Below are positions 11,801 to 26,800 of a DNA stretch of 64,000 bases, in pieces. Source of the stretch: Lepisosteus oculatus (lineage: Eukaryota > Chordata > Actinopteri > Semionotiformes > Lepisosteidae); assembly GCF_040954835.1 (NCBI RefSeq), contig NC_090697.1, forward strand, positions 9,788,001 to 9,852,000, given 5' to 3'. The stretch's first letter is position 1. Each line of letters opens with the position of its first letter. The position numbers and the translations under genes are program-made. Under the pieces are notes generated by a model. It was not told the origin of the DNA. It made no database searches and saw only the letters and a program-made list of their open reading frames with translations.

Positions 11801-14800
11801 CATTTTAAACATGCTTTAATACAAGCCAATTTTACTGCTGAATTAACAGTACATTTTGCCATTAAACCAAAACATGTTTCTTAGATAACTTTAAGTATTG
11901 CAAAAAAAGAGCAACGTGCCAACCAAATTAAATTTTAATAATTAACCTTGTTAGGTTAACAAGGTGTGTTTTTCACACCAACTAGTGAGCAGGAAGGGCT
12001 GCTTTTAATGTCACAGTTTGCATGAACTCTCGCACTCTGCGATAACAATGCAACCATACAGTACCTTACAGTAATTTGTAAAATTTTACGTTCCCGTCAG
12101 TTAATTTATTTTTTTACAGAGATTTAATAACCAGTCTGATAAATTGGGACTGCAGTTCCCCCTCAAAAGTTATTGTCATTTCAAATGAGGTCAAATCTAT
12201 ATAGGCACAACCATCAACACAACATCTAAACATGTCTCGGGTCAGAGAACTTGTAGCCCATATTAGGAAACACACCTTGTTAACCTTCTAACAAGGTTAA
12301 CTATTAAAATGGAATTTGTTTGGTTGGCAAGTTGCTCTTTTTTTGCAATACTTAAAGGTATTGTTAGCCAAAAGTGCTAATTTAATGTGGTCCCCTGTTG
12401 TGCTCTTTAAAAGAACAGCTCTTAAAAAACTATACGAACCTACGATGAGCAGAACAGCTGTCAAGCAAGTAGAACTAAGAGCAGCAGTGTGCTGCCCTAT
12501 CAAAATAGTATCTAAAATAAAATATTTACTTTTAGAATAGATTATTAGCTTTTTCTGATGTTCTGTATACACATCTCTATTTTTAAATGTAGAGCAAAAT
12601 GCGGGCACTAGGCCTCGCAATGGTTGCATAGTAACAGATCACTGAGTGTGTGAGATTTCAAGGACAATGGAGAAAAAAAAATTGTAACTAAGAAAGATGG
12701 CAAACGTATGTGTCTTTTGTCCAAAAACACTTGGTTTTATAAAAGAATAAAATGTTGAACATAGTGCAAGTACTTCATTTATTTGTTCTGTCTCCCTTCT
12801 CTCATGTAGTACTTCAGATAATGGAAATTAGTTTGCATTGTAGCCCACATAGCAACTTCATCTGAAATATCTAACACTATTAGTTAAGTTTATATGCATT
12901 AAATCACTTTAATAAGCAATATTCCCATAATGTACTGTAAACCATTGTTATTATAAATTATTTTTTACTGTTCATGACAATACAAATAAGTGATGTTGAA
13001 TGAGGTGATTTTTGTTTTTTACTTTTATTCTATTACCTGGGGGAAAAAAAGTAGTTCTTCTAGTATACAGTTACATTTAAGAGACAAAGGACAGGTTCTA
13101 AATAACTAAATAGAATTCCTTAACCGATCAAGAAAAACACTAGAGTACAACATTATATAATTAGACTATTAGAGGGCTTTTGATGAACACCTCTAAAAGG
13201 TTGATTTTCAAATCAAAAGCTGTAGATATAATATATATGCATGATTTGAAAACCGGTTAATGAACCAGAAACAATGCACCATATTAAGGGGCACATCTTC
13301 TAATTGGCAAATAGTATAAGTGGTGTGCTGCAGAGATCTGTTTTAGGCCCATTGATCTTCCTGATCTATATCAATAATTTACATTCTCATGTATTTATCA
13401 ATCTACTTAAATTTGCAGATGAAAAAAACAGGAGGAGGTTTTTTTCAAACAGAAATAATGGGAATTACACATTACAAGGGAATTACAAAAAGACTTAGTC
13501 AAAGTCTTATGTTCTCAATAAAAGATACTGTACCTTCAATCTGTGATCCTTGGAGTTGTTAACTTGTGGCTTCCAGTCCTGTAATAGCTGTGTCCTTTGG
13601 TTCTGTAAACTTTGATTGCTATAGGAATATCCAGCACACTACCATCATTGTGTGCCATTGGATAACCTTAATCTAGAACAATGAATGCTTTTCAGTCTCC
13701 CTAGTATTCGATAATAAATGTAGTTTCTGCTTCCATCTTACTTTGGCACATCGAGTATAATTACAATATTAATAGGACAAACAGAACATCCAGATATTGA
13801 AAATAATATTTTATTTATACGCAAAAGTATTAACCTCGTTCTGAGAATATCTAATTTCGTTCAGTTGCAAATGATGTAAAACATTTTTTAAAGTTAACAT
13901 TTTTAATCAAAACTTGAAAGGTCAAAGTGACAAAAGTCTTGCCATAGACTTTCTATTGAATTCAAGTCAGGACTATGACTGAGACACTCAAGAACATTCA
14001 CTTTCTTCTTGAACTTGAACTTTATTGCCATGTGTAACCTGTACTGGTACAATGGAATTCTTACTTACAGAAAATCTCTTGAAAGTGTAAAACACAAAGT
14101 GCAGACAGAGCATCAAGACAATATACAAGCAAACAGTAGACAATGTACAAGTAAACAAGTAAACAGTTCAAATGTAAACAATGCAGACATGTAAACAATG
14201 ACTGTATATGTGCAATAAATAAGAAATCATAATGAGGTAGACGGTGTAGGTGTGGTCTGAGGGGTCTGCATGGCCAAATGTGTTCGCCAATGTGTTTGTG
14301 TGTAGAAGCTATTGAAGAATCTAGTGGTAAGTGTCCGTATGCTCTTGTATCTCTTGCCTAAGGGCAGTGGGGTGAAGAGCTCATGCCCGGGGTGGTGACT
14401 GTCCTCTGTCATGGCCAGAATGTTAAGGCACTCTAGTTTAACCTTGGGCTTTGGTTTCTTGTTTCTTGCTCAGTACACAGAAAATCATTTCCTCAAAACT
14501 TTCCTGTACTCTAAATTTGCCTATTTTCTCTCCAGTCTTGACAAGCTTTCCAGTCCCTGTTGATAAGAAGCAGCCCCAAAATATAATGCTGTCACCACCT
14601 TGCTTGATCACAGGGACGGTGTTGACAGCCTGATGCGCTGTGTTAGGTTTGCTCCTTACATATCATTCTGCATTTTGACCAACACACTCCAATTGTGTCT
14701 CATCTGACCACAAACACTTACAGTATCACTTAGATGCTTTTGTAGCAAACTACATGCAGGATTTGAGACGGGTTTCCCACTCTGTCATACAAATCAGCTT

Positions 14801-17800
14801 TGTGGAGTGACTGGGAAATTGTTGACTCATGAGTATTTCTTCCTCTCTCAGGCATTAAACTCTGTAGCTTATTCAAATTTGCAGTCTTCATCTTGGTGGC
14901 ATCCCTAACCAGTTTCCTCCTTGCCCAGAAGTATTTCTGCAACTTTATCCATGAGTTGTTTTGAATGTCTCTTGGTCTTGGATCATAATTAAATCTTTGC
15001 TTGAAATTATTTAACTGAGGAACCCTACAGACATATGTGGATTTGTTCTGAAATCATGAGAACTACTATTATTTCACATTAACAGAAGCCATTCATCTAC
15101 AGTATGACTTTTGCATCTTGTTATAGTAATACCCTGTACCTGAATGTAGGTTTACCATAGTGAATTCGTATGCAGTACTTTTGCCCACGAAAGTATTCAT
15201 TTGGACCATTCATGTCAAATCGTTGATTCAAATCTTTAACAAATGTGTACTCCATTTGTAATTCAAATACACGAGACATTGAAAGGGGCGAATATTTATT
15301 TGCTAAGGTACTGTTTTTCAGAATTGAACACTCACAGAAAAGATGTCACCAATGGGAATAAGTTACCCTCTTTGTAGGTAGATTTAAGATATTAAAGGAA
15401 TATTCCAACTTCATCACTTTTTATTTTGTTAATATTTTATTTGTACTAATACTACAACAAATTTAATTGAATTAAATTTAACACAAAAAAAATGAGCAGA
15501 AGCTGTTCAATGTTTCCTTTCCACTAGAACATATAACATTGTTACTCCATAAAAGTAACAAATGGAATTATGGTTTTCATTGCAATCATGCAGTTAGTAA
15601 AATGTGATGCTAGAGGTCTGCAGTCACTGAAACTGAAAACTGAAAATCCTAAAACGCCTTGTGTTCATTTAAATGTGGCATTCCTGCTTTGTGGCTTGAA
15701 TTTGTATAACTGTTTAGACAGCAGTTTGACAACTAACTATTTAATTATGAAAGATAAGGTTTTCAGCTCTCTTTTAGATTCTTCTTGTACTGTGTTATGA
15801 TGTTCATTGTGAACACAGTTGAGGTTTTTTAATTATTAGTAATGTTCAGTCCCAAAATGGATTTGCAATATAAAAATATGCATTATTAGAAGGGGAACAT
15901 TTTGTTTCAAACAGATGTTTTAGTTTGTTAATTTTGCTAGCACAAAAATGGTCAAAACAATATGATATATTCAAAAGATCCCTTTCATGTCCACATGTTC
16001 ACTACAGAAGCTCATTTCTTTTTTTATACTATTGAAAGCTTATATAGCTTGCATTTCAGCTCTAGCCATAAGTAGCCTGACAGATGTCTAATTAGTCTCT
16101 GCCATGAGCCGTTAAAATCACTGAGACCTGTTTGTTGTGTCCCTGTAGCTACTGCTACAGTGATAAGGACTATGCGCTGCTGTCACTGCGGTCCTGGATC
16201 AACGTGGTGGTTGGAAAGATGCAGGGAATAGACAGAGCTGCCAAGCATGTGCTGGTGTCTGATGACAGGAAGGTCCCATATGACCATCTCATACTCTGCA
16301 CAGGACAGCAGTACCAGGTGAGGCTCCTGCAACATGAATGAGATTAGGATTTTCAATTATCATATTATTGTGCCAATAATATGCATAAGTCACAGTTCTA
16401 AAATGCATTTCAACTGTTTGTTTACCTTCTTAAATGTATTGTCTTTTGAAAAATTGGAAGAGTAGTGATCCATGCCAAATTTAAGGAGCATACAGATTAT
16501 CCTCCTATTCTTTCCTCCTATATTGATGGGTGAAAGAACACTTTTTATCTCTCTTTTCCAACAATAAAAATACATTTGGCTTTAGCCCACTTTATTTGCA
16601 ACAAATTATTTTTAATAACCTTCACATTAGCCAATATTATCAAGTAAACGGAAGTATGTGGTTTGAAGTGCAATTTCTGTAGCACAGTTAAAATACAAAC
16701 TTGAGAGTTCATTTCAATTTACCTGTAATATTAATCAAAATGCAATATTTTCATTTTATTTACTGTTTCTACCTTAATGGAATAAACTACATGGAACAGG
16801 GTACATTTGTGGCAGAAAAGCATTCTCATTTAGAATTTCACAATTTAGAATTTCGTACTGAAAGAGAAAGGAGTAAGGGGTTTGTTATCTTGACTGCTTA
16901 GATAAGCTACATAATGTCAAATTAAAAAACAAACATAAAAAACTGAACTAGTGCTTTGATTTGATTAGCTAATTATATACTTTCAAATCTCCCTCTTTCA
17001 ACGTAAAAGCTCTTGCCTGTAATCATTGATTGCATAATTGCTGAAAATATAAGGACAAATCAGTTCAATGAATTGTTCATCTATAAACCACAAAAGAGTC
17101 ATTATTAGTGAATAACAATTTCAACAAATCATTCAAGTTGGGCCTTGTGGCAAGAACTACATGGCTACATAGTCATGTCTGCAATGACTTGCAACTGATT
17201 TGTCCACAATAAGGTAAAGAGTAACTGCAATAAGTCAGATCCATGTGCATTTCAGAGGTAAATTTGGGCTTTTCTATTGCAGACCTTTCTTTTAACCAGG
17301 GCAGGCATTAGGCATACGCAACAGGCAGCTGTCTATGTTGCAAAAGGTGGAGTGTACAAATAATTATCTGTGAATACATGTGTGGGACAAATGGGGGTGG
17401 CATAGCATAGTGAGTAATGTGTAATTGTTTCAATGAAATAGATTTAAGATCCAACTTTATAACAAAACAAAAATTATATTGTATAAATGAAAATATATGT
17501 AAATAATTCTGATTTCGTGCAAGAACAAACGTATCTGGGCCAACAACAAATTTTGTGAAAACCCTCTCATTGCTACTCATTGACAATTAGCATGTTTTAA
17601 AACCATCATCCAGTTGGTATTGTAGAATGAATACATACTCATCCGCTGATGAAAAATAAATAGTACATTTCTGATTTAAAAAATAAAAAATGGTTAAAAC
17701 TTAAAAATACAGCAATAATCTCACAACAGCAATGACTGACTGGAGCAGGAGAAACTACCAATACAATAGCATTTTGCTAAAATGTATTATATGGGCTGTT

Positions 17801-20800
17801 ATAAGACTCTGGTAGGCCACAGCAATATTATCAAGCTCACCTGTATATCTTGTGTTTTTTTGGTCTTATTGATATATATTTTTATGGCAAAAGCTTTGGC
17901 ATATGATTCAGGATGATGATGTCGAATAATACAAATCGTTTGTAATCATATGCGTTTGTTTTTTTAAGCAGACATCTATGATCTTTGTATTGAAAAATGA
18001 TCATTGAGTGTTGCAAAATATTAAGAAATGTATAGCTTCATTGTCTTATAGCCCATTTTGATGTTGTGGATTGACTGGAACATGCGATTGCAAACATAAA
18101 ACTAAAGTCAATTTCAGAACCCAAGAGTGTTGAGTAATGGCAAAATGTCTTTGGAAAGATGCTAAAGAAAGGTTTGAAAATACAAAAAAAGGCTGAGATG
18201 CAGAGGATTTGCACACAAAAATAATAAAATTAAGATAAAGTTTTTTAACTAATCAGTTAGTTGGAAAAGAAAAAATAATTCAAAGACACTGGATATTTTC
18301 TCTTTGAGAGTAAAGCCACAAAAGTTTCTCATATCTCTTTTCTGCTAAGACTGCAAGTACTGTATAAAACCAATCATGTGCCTGTCTAGGTAAGTACAGT
18401 AGCTGGTCAAGATGACCTTACTATATGTGTCAAATGACAAACCCATAGCACATGAGTACGATATCCTTCTAAAATCACTACAGATTAATTAATTTTAGAT
18501 TAAATCTAATTAATATTGTTTTTTTCATGTGACAAGTCAATGCATTACAGTTTCAGAATGTGTTCCTCCATTTCTGATTGTGCTCCTCCATGTATCTACA
18601 TAAAATGGCACATTGCCTGTAGTGAAGGATGACTCATGCAGGAGGTCACTCTTTCATATCCCTAGATACTGATCTTGGATAAGAACCAATAGCGATCACT
18701 GTGCTGGCTTCTGTCCTACTGTGGACTGGGAAGAGATAATCACCTAGGATTGATTCACCTCTGATCGTCACAGCTGCTTCACACAAACACTCCATAACTC
18801 AGCTTAGGCTTATAAAGTGAAATGACAGAATCTTTCTGTTTTGTTCATTTAGTAGCGTCAATAGCAAGACATTGGTACAGGGCACTCCAAACTAAAAATA
18901 AAAATTTAAAAAAAGTTATTACCCTTTAATATTGCAGTACAAAAATCAACGTTAACTCACATATATGTGTACAGTATCTTTAATTATAGGAAAAAGTAAT
19001 AGGTTTATTCCATGCTGAATAGAGAAGAGAGAAAACACAACATTTCGGCTGTGAAGCCTTCTTTTCAGCATGGAATAAACCTATTACTTGTTCCTTTGCA
19101 GACTATGCATGCTGATGCAGCTCCCCATCTGAACATCTTTAATTATATGAATGAAATGATGTTACTCTACTCATCTGGTGAATATTATTTGTTCCTTTAC
19201 ATTTCCTTTCATTTCTTTAAGGTACCTTGCCCCACTGGCATTGATATTAGCCAACTGAGTACAAACAGAGACATTGCCATCAGGACAGGCGAGAGATACA
19301 CTGGACCAGTCCCTTCCAACCTTTTCACTCTGAATGATGACAGAGACTGCCTAAAGACTTACAACTGGCTTCAGCACAACTTTGTGCATTCTGAGGGTAT
19401 GTTGTGTCCATGTCTTCAGCTTGGAGATTGATTTTATTTGATGTGCCTTATTAGGCATACTGTTCCCTACTCCCACTATATAATTAGGACGTAATTAATT
19501 TGAATGAAATCTTTCATCTGTCTAGCTCTGCTTCTTCGTTCCATTTGCAGCATGATATTAATTTTTTGGGGGGAATGGTACTCTGGTGATGAAAAGGCTG
19601 ATAGAATTAATTAAGTATAATTTTTTCTAAGGAAAATAATAGGGGCAGTGAGCACTGCATGATTAACCTGATTAGATTAACTAATTAGAAGATCATTTAA
19701 TTATCAAGGAAGTAGCACAATTATGAGAGAATGCAAATTATGCTGTCTAATGAGGAATATGTCAATTCTGCATGCTTTGTGTGGAAAATGTGACATCCCA
19801 CCCCGTAAAAGGAAATTTTCTCCAGGCACACGGAGGTGAGTTTACTGTTTGGGTTTCATTTTGCTCAACTAAGAAGTGTCTGTGTTCCAGGGTCCAAATA
19901 TTGTTGCAGGTATATATCTGCCACAATATGATAATTGCCACAATGAAGAAAATCAATTGGCTTACGTCATAATATGCGGCAGATTTTATTCAGCTGTGTG
20001 CTAGTTAGCTGCAGACGGATTTACTCTCATATTCTCATTTCTTTCTCTAATGCAACTATTCATACTGCAGGATTTTGCCCTAATGAAAAAAAAACTTATT
20101 AACTACAGTAGTCCAAAAGCATCTAATCATACTTTCTATTAATATAGTGTAAAACATAATGCCTTGAACACATAAGACAACACATTGCTGAAAGATAAGT
20201 GCAACAATTTACTAGAAACTATTACAGCACACTTATAGCAGGACATGCCCAGTGTTTCATTTTCTTTTAACATATTTTCTAACATTTTTATCTGAATCAT
20301 TTCAATTCACCACCCTTCACAACAAATTGCCACATAAAATTTTCACAAATGAATGAATTAGTAGTTTATTGTGATTCATTCTAAACAAAACAAAATTAAA
20401 TATGTTGTTTTGTACTTGTAGAAACACAGTGCAGCTGTTCTGATTTAGAACTGACCTTCAGCACCATGGATAGTGCCCATTATAAACTGCAGAAAAGCTG
20501 AATTCTCGTTTTCACTGAAAGATTGTACAATCACTTAAGTATTGCATGATATATTTTTTTCTCTCCATATTCCCCCATTTAATACTTACATTTTCCTGAA
20601 TACCATTTATCACACTTACTCAAGAGCTTTCCAAAATGTCCGAGTACAATCATTCGTTCTTAGTGCCTTGTGAGAAACAAATGTGGAACTGTGGCAGCTG
20701 TTGAACTCTTTGAAAACCTGGCTGAGTCACTGGGTTTGTTGATAATCCAATGTTTTAGGGAAACAATGCCTAAAAGTTTCAAGAGAAACGAAACAGATTA

Positions 20801-23800
20801 TGACCCCGCAGGAAATGAGGAATAAGACTGCTTAATAGCAGGATTGCCTTCCTGTTAGTCAGATATCATCAGATCTCAAATCAACTAAGCAAGAGTGAGC
20901 CTACGAAGCACTTGGATATGACACCACTTGGTTGGTGGACCAGTAAGTGTCAGTTTCCCCTCTGGGTCAGAATTTCAAGTCAATGCCTCTGTGTGGTGCT
21001 TGGAAACATTGCTGATAGAGGTGCCGTCCTTAGATTAAATTGCAGTCCTGACAACTTTGTCATTAATGAAATGTGTGGGTATTACCCCCAGTGTCATGGT
21101 AAAAGTCTAGTCTTGATTTGTGCAATCCAGTGTTCCTAAGGTTCCCCCTTAATTCAGTTGGTGAAATTTCTCACTTCTCCGCCAGATCTGCTACATATTG
21201 GAGATGCTGGTGCATAATGGCTGTTAGACACTACCCAGATGGTTCAGTGCTGGAAGAAGCGGGTCCCCACTTTTGTGCAAAGTGCTTTGGGATCATTTAT
21301 GATGAAACGCACTACACAACTTCAAGGAATCATTAATACTAGATCAAACATGTAGAGTCTTAAGCCTTCCTTTCAGTGCACCACCCATTACTTACAGTAA
21401 ACCTGGTGCTGTCATTGAAGATAAATGATCATTTATTGTAAGCATATTAATTTAATACTTTATCAAAGCAAATTGTTGAGGGAAACTAATTTGATGAGGG
21501 CATTTTAAACTAAATTGGTAAATGGCATATTACCTTGTACAAATAATGTTCATTACTGCTTATTTGGCATAAACAGATGGCACAATTACTTAATTTCTTT
21601 CTTCTGCAAATCAGATTTTGATATGTAACACCACATACGAGATGAAAATAAATGTTCTGTGAACATTTTCAAAGACTCACAAAAAACATGTATTTGATAA
21701 GTGGATGTGAGCTTAGTTCTGGTAATCTGTTTCCATTTCCCATTCTCCATTCCAAACCCACACAGTCATACCAGGATGATGCCATCCTCATGGCCATACA
21801 CGCACTCAAATAAAGGAGACCGCTGTAAGAGAGTAAGAGCAACAAGGGACTGCCAAAGAGGTGGCCATGTGTTTCATAAAGAACAACAACTATCTAGTTC
21901 CTCCCTTCCTGTTCTTTCTCTGTACAGGTACAGCTGTGCTATAAAGAGCTCTTGTTATGATATAATTGAATGTGCTGAAAAGAGCAGTGGGGAACAGAGT
22001 TCCCGCCTTTCTTGTTATCTTTAATAAACCAAGCATTCTGCTGATAACTGATGTTACTCTTCTCATGAATATAGAGACAGAAGTAGGGAGAGATAAAGGT
22101 GGTTTGAATGGGAAGAAAGGTAGTGCACTTAATAGGCTGAAATAGAGCAATCATGTTGCTAGATATACCTCCATGGCTGAAACCTCTATGCTGGCAGATG
22201 AGTGCAGTATTGAAATTCCAAAGAACAGCAAATTTAATTAGGCCTTACTACTGTACACACAGGTGTTTGGAAACATTTTTGTACATTGTTGTTATTTTTA
22301 AATGCATAAATCTTAGAGCTTTGCCTCTATGAAAATTAATTTTCATTTCTCTTTTTATTTATTTTCTTCTGTTTTGTTTAAGGTTGTAAAAATGTAAGTA
22401 AGCACTGTAGTAATGAAAATAATAACTTTTTTTTCATTACAAGATACTTTAGAAGTTAACGTACTGTACTTACTGTATCTTACACTTCCATAAATGAGAA
22501 GAGTCCATTTCCATAGGTCTACCAGAAACCAAAGGCATTCCTTTTTAAATATGTGATTAGTCACAAAACCAGTCACAAACACAACAAAACTGTGAGATAG
22601 GTGGTACTTCCACACTCACTTCACATGATCTTGGTCTTGTTGTTAACTACAAACATCAGAGATAGTGCCAATACTCTTCTTTTGGTCATTGCATAAGACA
22701 TATACAACCAATATTGAATGTAATGTGATTTCATTTACCCTTTTATCCCTCAACATCCAAAGACATAGTCTTGCAGTAGTCCAGTATTACAGTTTTTACT
22801 GTTCCATTATTGCCTGCAGTAATGGAATGAGAAAAAAGGTGAATATGCTAAGTAGGAACAGCTATCATTTTAAGTTGTTTTCAATTAATTCCCTTTGTCT
22901 ATTAGTAATTCTGTCCTCTGGCTTACAGTAAATATTGCTAATTTGAACATTAATTCGGCACTTGATCCTGATGTCTTTTTAACTGGAATTCTCTGACATT
23001 CTTTTTAATTTGAGATCATGGCAGGTGAGAGCAGGCAGGGATGATCGTTGTCATCATTATCAGCAATTAATTTTTTTAACGGTTTTAATAATAATAACAT
23101 ATTCAGCTGCTGTCTAGCTATGTCTCAATTGTAAATTAAGAAACAGTTTCACTTGATATCTTCCCATATAGCTCTGCAATGATCAGAAAAAGAGAGCATA
23201 GATACAGCACCTCAGCAAATTATCTTGGTCCCTCTGTTGCTAGGTGACCTTCATAGGCCTCATAGCATTAGAGTTGTTCGTAATCCAGTAATATTGCATC
23301 ATTCAAGTTATTTGTCACAATGTTCTTACGCCTCCTATTAATTGAATGAAATGTGTTTTCATTTCCAGGTAATGCAGTATTATTTGGCAGTACAATAGAT
23401 GTGTACACTACTTTAGAAACCATGCTGTCCCTTGGAATTAGTGCCTCACGTATCCACTTGGTACAGCCACCTTTGGATGACACAGTTAGCTGCTTTAACA
23501 ACTTCGAAGTGGAGAGAGCTGTGGAAGAAGCAATGAGGCGAGCTGGAGTGACGTTGCACCACAACTGTGTTCTTGCCCAGTGGAATGACGGAGAAGACAC
23601 TGAGCCCATAACATCTGTTTCGTTTACCACTGACACAAAACCCTTCAAACTTCCATGCTCAGTAAGTAAAACTACCGCTGAGCATCAGCTGTGAAAGTAC
23701 TGTTCTACTCCCGTACATTCTTCAAATCAAGTCTAAAAGAAAACTGCAAAAATCAGTTCCCAGTATGTAAGACAGAAAGATGCCCGTAATAGAAACCTGA

Positions 23801-26800
23801 TGAAGCTTGGTTAATCTCATGTTGAGATCATCCCTAGTATAATAAAAGTCATAAAGAGGCTGACTTAGCAAACGGAATAGCTGTAAGCATAACACAGATT
23901 GAAAACCTTGAATCTCATCATCTCATCTGACATCTGAGCTAAAATCTTTGGGACCCATTAAAAATGTGATGCATGCAAGTAACATTAAAAGGTTTGTCAT
24001 CACTTAACACAAACTTTCATTTTTTAGTTCATAGGAAATATTTTATTTAGCAGGCATACAGGATTTATATATTAAAAATATTATTATCCATTACAAAATG
24101 TGGAAGGCAAAGCAAGCATTTTTGTATTTCATACAAAATTCGGTACTCACTGCTCACAAAAGATGTTGGAAGGCAAAGGGTGCCAAAGGGAAAGCCAAGT
24201 ATCTCTAGTCAAGGATAACTGAAAGATAGCTAGCAATTAAATGCAGAGTTAAAGACAATAGATTTCCTAATAATTAGATTATTTTCATTTTTTAAATAGT
24301 TTGCACAACATCTAAATCACTATTCTGCTAATAGTTGTGCTGAAATACCAGAAACATAAGCCCCTGTTTATGAAACTTTAGGATCTTTACTTGTAATACA
24401 ACTCCTCTTGTAGCTCTCCAGTAATCTTGTATTTACTTTTGTCTTAACTGACATGATGTATGAAGTTTTAAGTGTGTTTTATTAACTTCATAACATGGAA
24501 TTATGTCAAATGCACTCAGTATCTACTGATAGTATCTAACTCAGTGAACTCATGTAATATCAACTTACATCTGATGTACCCTTTTACAGAAGAAAAAATG
24601 GTAACTCCCTCTATGTTTTATTTTCTTACCTTTACTTTTTTTTTTTACAGATATTGTTATGTAGTGCTAATGTATCTTAATATCGTACTTAGAATTTTAA
24701 ACATTATCATAAAATCCTCTGTAACACTAACGGTTTCTGGGGGATTCTTTTTAATTCATATTTTTGTATTATTATAGTATATTATCATTATTTTTAATAT
24801 TATAAAATTCTGTCATGTAATTACAGTATGTACTGATTAACAAACTGTAGCAGATTTTAAATATGCTTTGTTATTTTCATTTTCAGAATCCTGCATGTAG
24901 TTCATTAGAATCTTCTCATTTTTTTCTGCTTTTATAGGTATTTATTAACTTTTACAAGAAACGAATTGATTATGATGCTTTTAAGGCCATAAATGATGCT
25001 TTTCTGGTATACGATGGGAGACTTGTCATTGATACTACGTTCCACACAAGTGATCCAACAATCCGGGCTGCAGGTCCACTGACCAAATTTGCACGACGTT
25101 ACCATGCAGACCAGTGGACTCACAGCAATTTCAACTCCAAAGAAGTCGGATTCCAGCTGGCTGCTGCCATCCTCCCCTTCTTTGACCCGACACTGGAGTG
25201 GGTGGCAGATCCCCCTGTAGAGTTCGACAGACTTATCCCCATGTTCAGAGGGGCGAAAGTCCAAGGCAGGTGTTTTTTTCCCCTCCAGATAGCAGTGCAG
25301 GTGCACATCTGTATAGATCCTGTATTTAAAGCATCAGGGGACTGCTTTGTTTTACATGAAGTATTACCTGCAAATGGGCGGTACTGTGGCACAGTGATTA
25401 GCATTGCTGCCCCTCAACATTGGGGGCCTGATTTCAAATAGCTTATATCTGTACGTTCTCGCCATGGTCATGTGGGTTTCCTCTAGGTGCTGCTGTTTCC
25501 TCCCACAGTCCAAAGACATACTAGGGGGTTAGCTGGCTTCTGGGAAAACTGACCCTGGTGTGAGGGTGTATTTGTCTGTGTGTCTCCCCTGTCATGGACT
25601 GGTGTCCCATCCGGGGTGTATCCTGCCTTGTGCCTGTTGGCTTGCTGGGATAGGCTTCAGCACCCCTGGGACCCCGTATATTATTAAGTGCTTAGAAAAG
25701 GGTGATAGATTATCTCCAAGTTCGTGGACAACTTTTCCCAGCTTCCCTTTAAAAGACAGTCAGGAGTCTGTCTCAGAAGTGAAAAGAAGTTTTTATTTCG
25801 TACCCATGGGAGCAAAACTCACAGAGATGCTCGGTGTATTTTTCTCAATGTAATTAAACTAGAACAGTCCTTAAAAAATGTTCCGTTATCTATCATGCTT
25901 CTCTGTGCTTACAGGATTGGCAGTGTTCCAAAATCACACACAACTTCCTACTTCCCTATTTGCTAAAGATAACTTGATTTAATACAATTGGTGACTTAGG
26001 TTGGCAGCACGCATTCCTATATAACCGTATAGAATGACATAGTAGCTCTAGTGTCCAGCATTCTTCCAATACAGTTCAAACCAGTTCTGAATGTCCACCT
26101 TATAAAAAAGTGCATCTTCTGCAGGAAAAGTGTGCGCAAAATTCACAGGGACCCCCTCAACAAAATTAAATACACTATAGAAGTAATATTACTAAAAAGC
26201 CCTGTTCTAAACACAGAGCAGATATACTGTATAGGGTCAAACAAATTTAACCTCCCAAACCACAAATTAAACATATTATAGTTACTCTTGTTTGCAGAGA
26301 AGAAGCTATGTAAACATGACTTGGTTAATATACTCTACATATAGAATATTCACATAATATATACATAATTAATAATGGTAAACTATTACCTAAATTATTG
26401 TAAAACAATGTGTAGATATAAGAAGTACAGCACAAGGCACAATTTTTCCATTTTCACATATACTAGAAAGAAAATCATTGAAATGCTGTATTGTAAATTT
26501 AAATTTGTTTCTGAAAATCTTTCTAGTACATTATGTTATTGGTTTATGTAGATCCAGTTATAAAAAAATATTTTATACTGTATTACAGTGCTCAGGATCA
26601 ATGCAGTTGTCATTTAAAACACTTCAAACAAACGTGTTCTTTCATCTCAATATAAATAACCTTGAACTATTCAAAGTACAATGCTAAAAACATGCATTCC
26701 ATTGACCGTGGCATAAAAACAATACAGTTTCAGTTAAAACAAACATTGTCTTCAAAGGATTTGGGAACACGAATGTGTGTTACCAAATCTATTTTTTTTG

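Larger units (their letters stand above)
9419..16148 (+). other. CFAP61: CFAP61 intron, 6.7 kb, with several mobile elements
   Basis: It contains a Penelope-like end (11085-11170), a palindromic element (11890-12357), a CR1-like reverse-transcriptase fragment (13290-13495) and a Tc1/mariner copy with a LINE inserted in it (13810-15315). No exon is supported inside. Confidence 0.75.

Noticed and set aside
25120..25404. 94- and 124-codon open frames on the - strand
   Set aside because: They are antisense to a CFAP61 exon.
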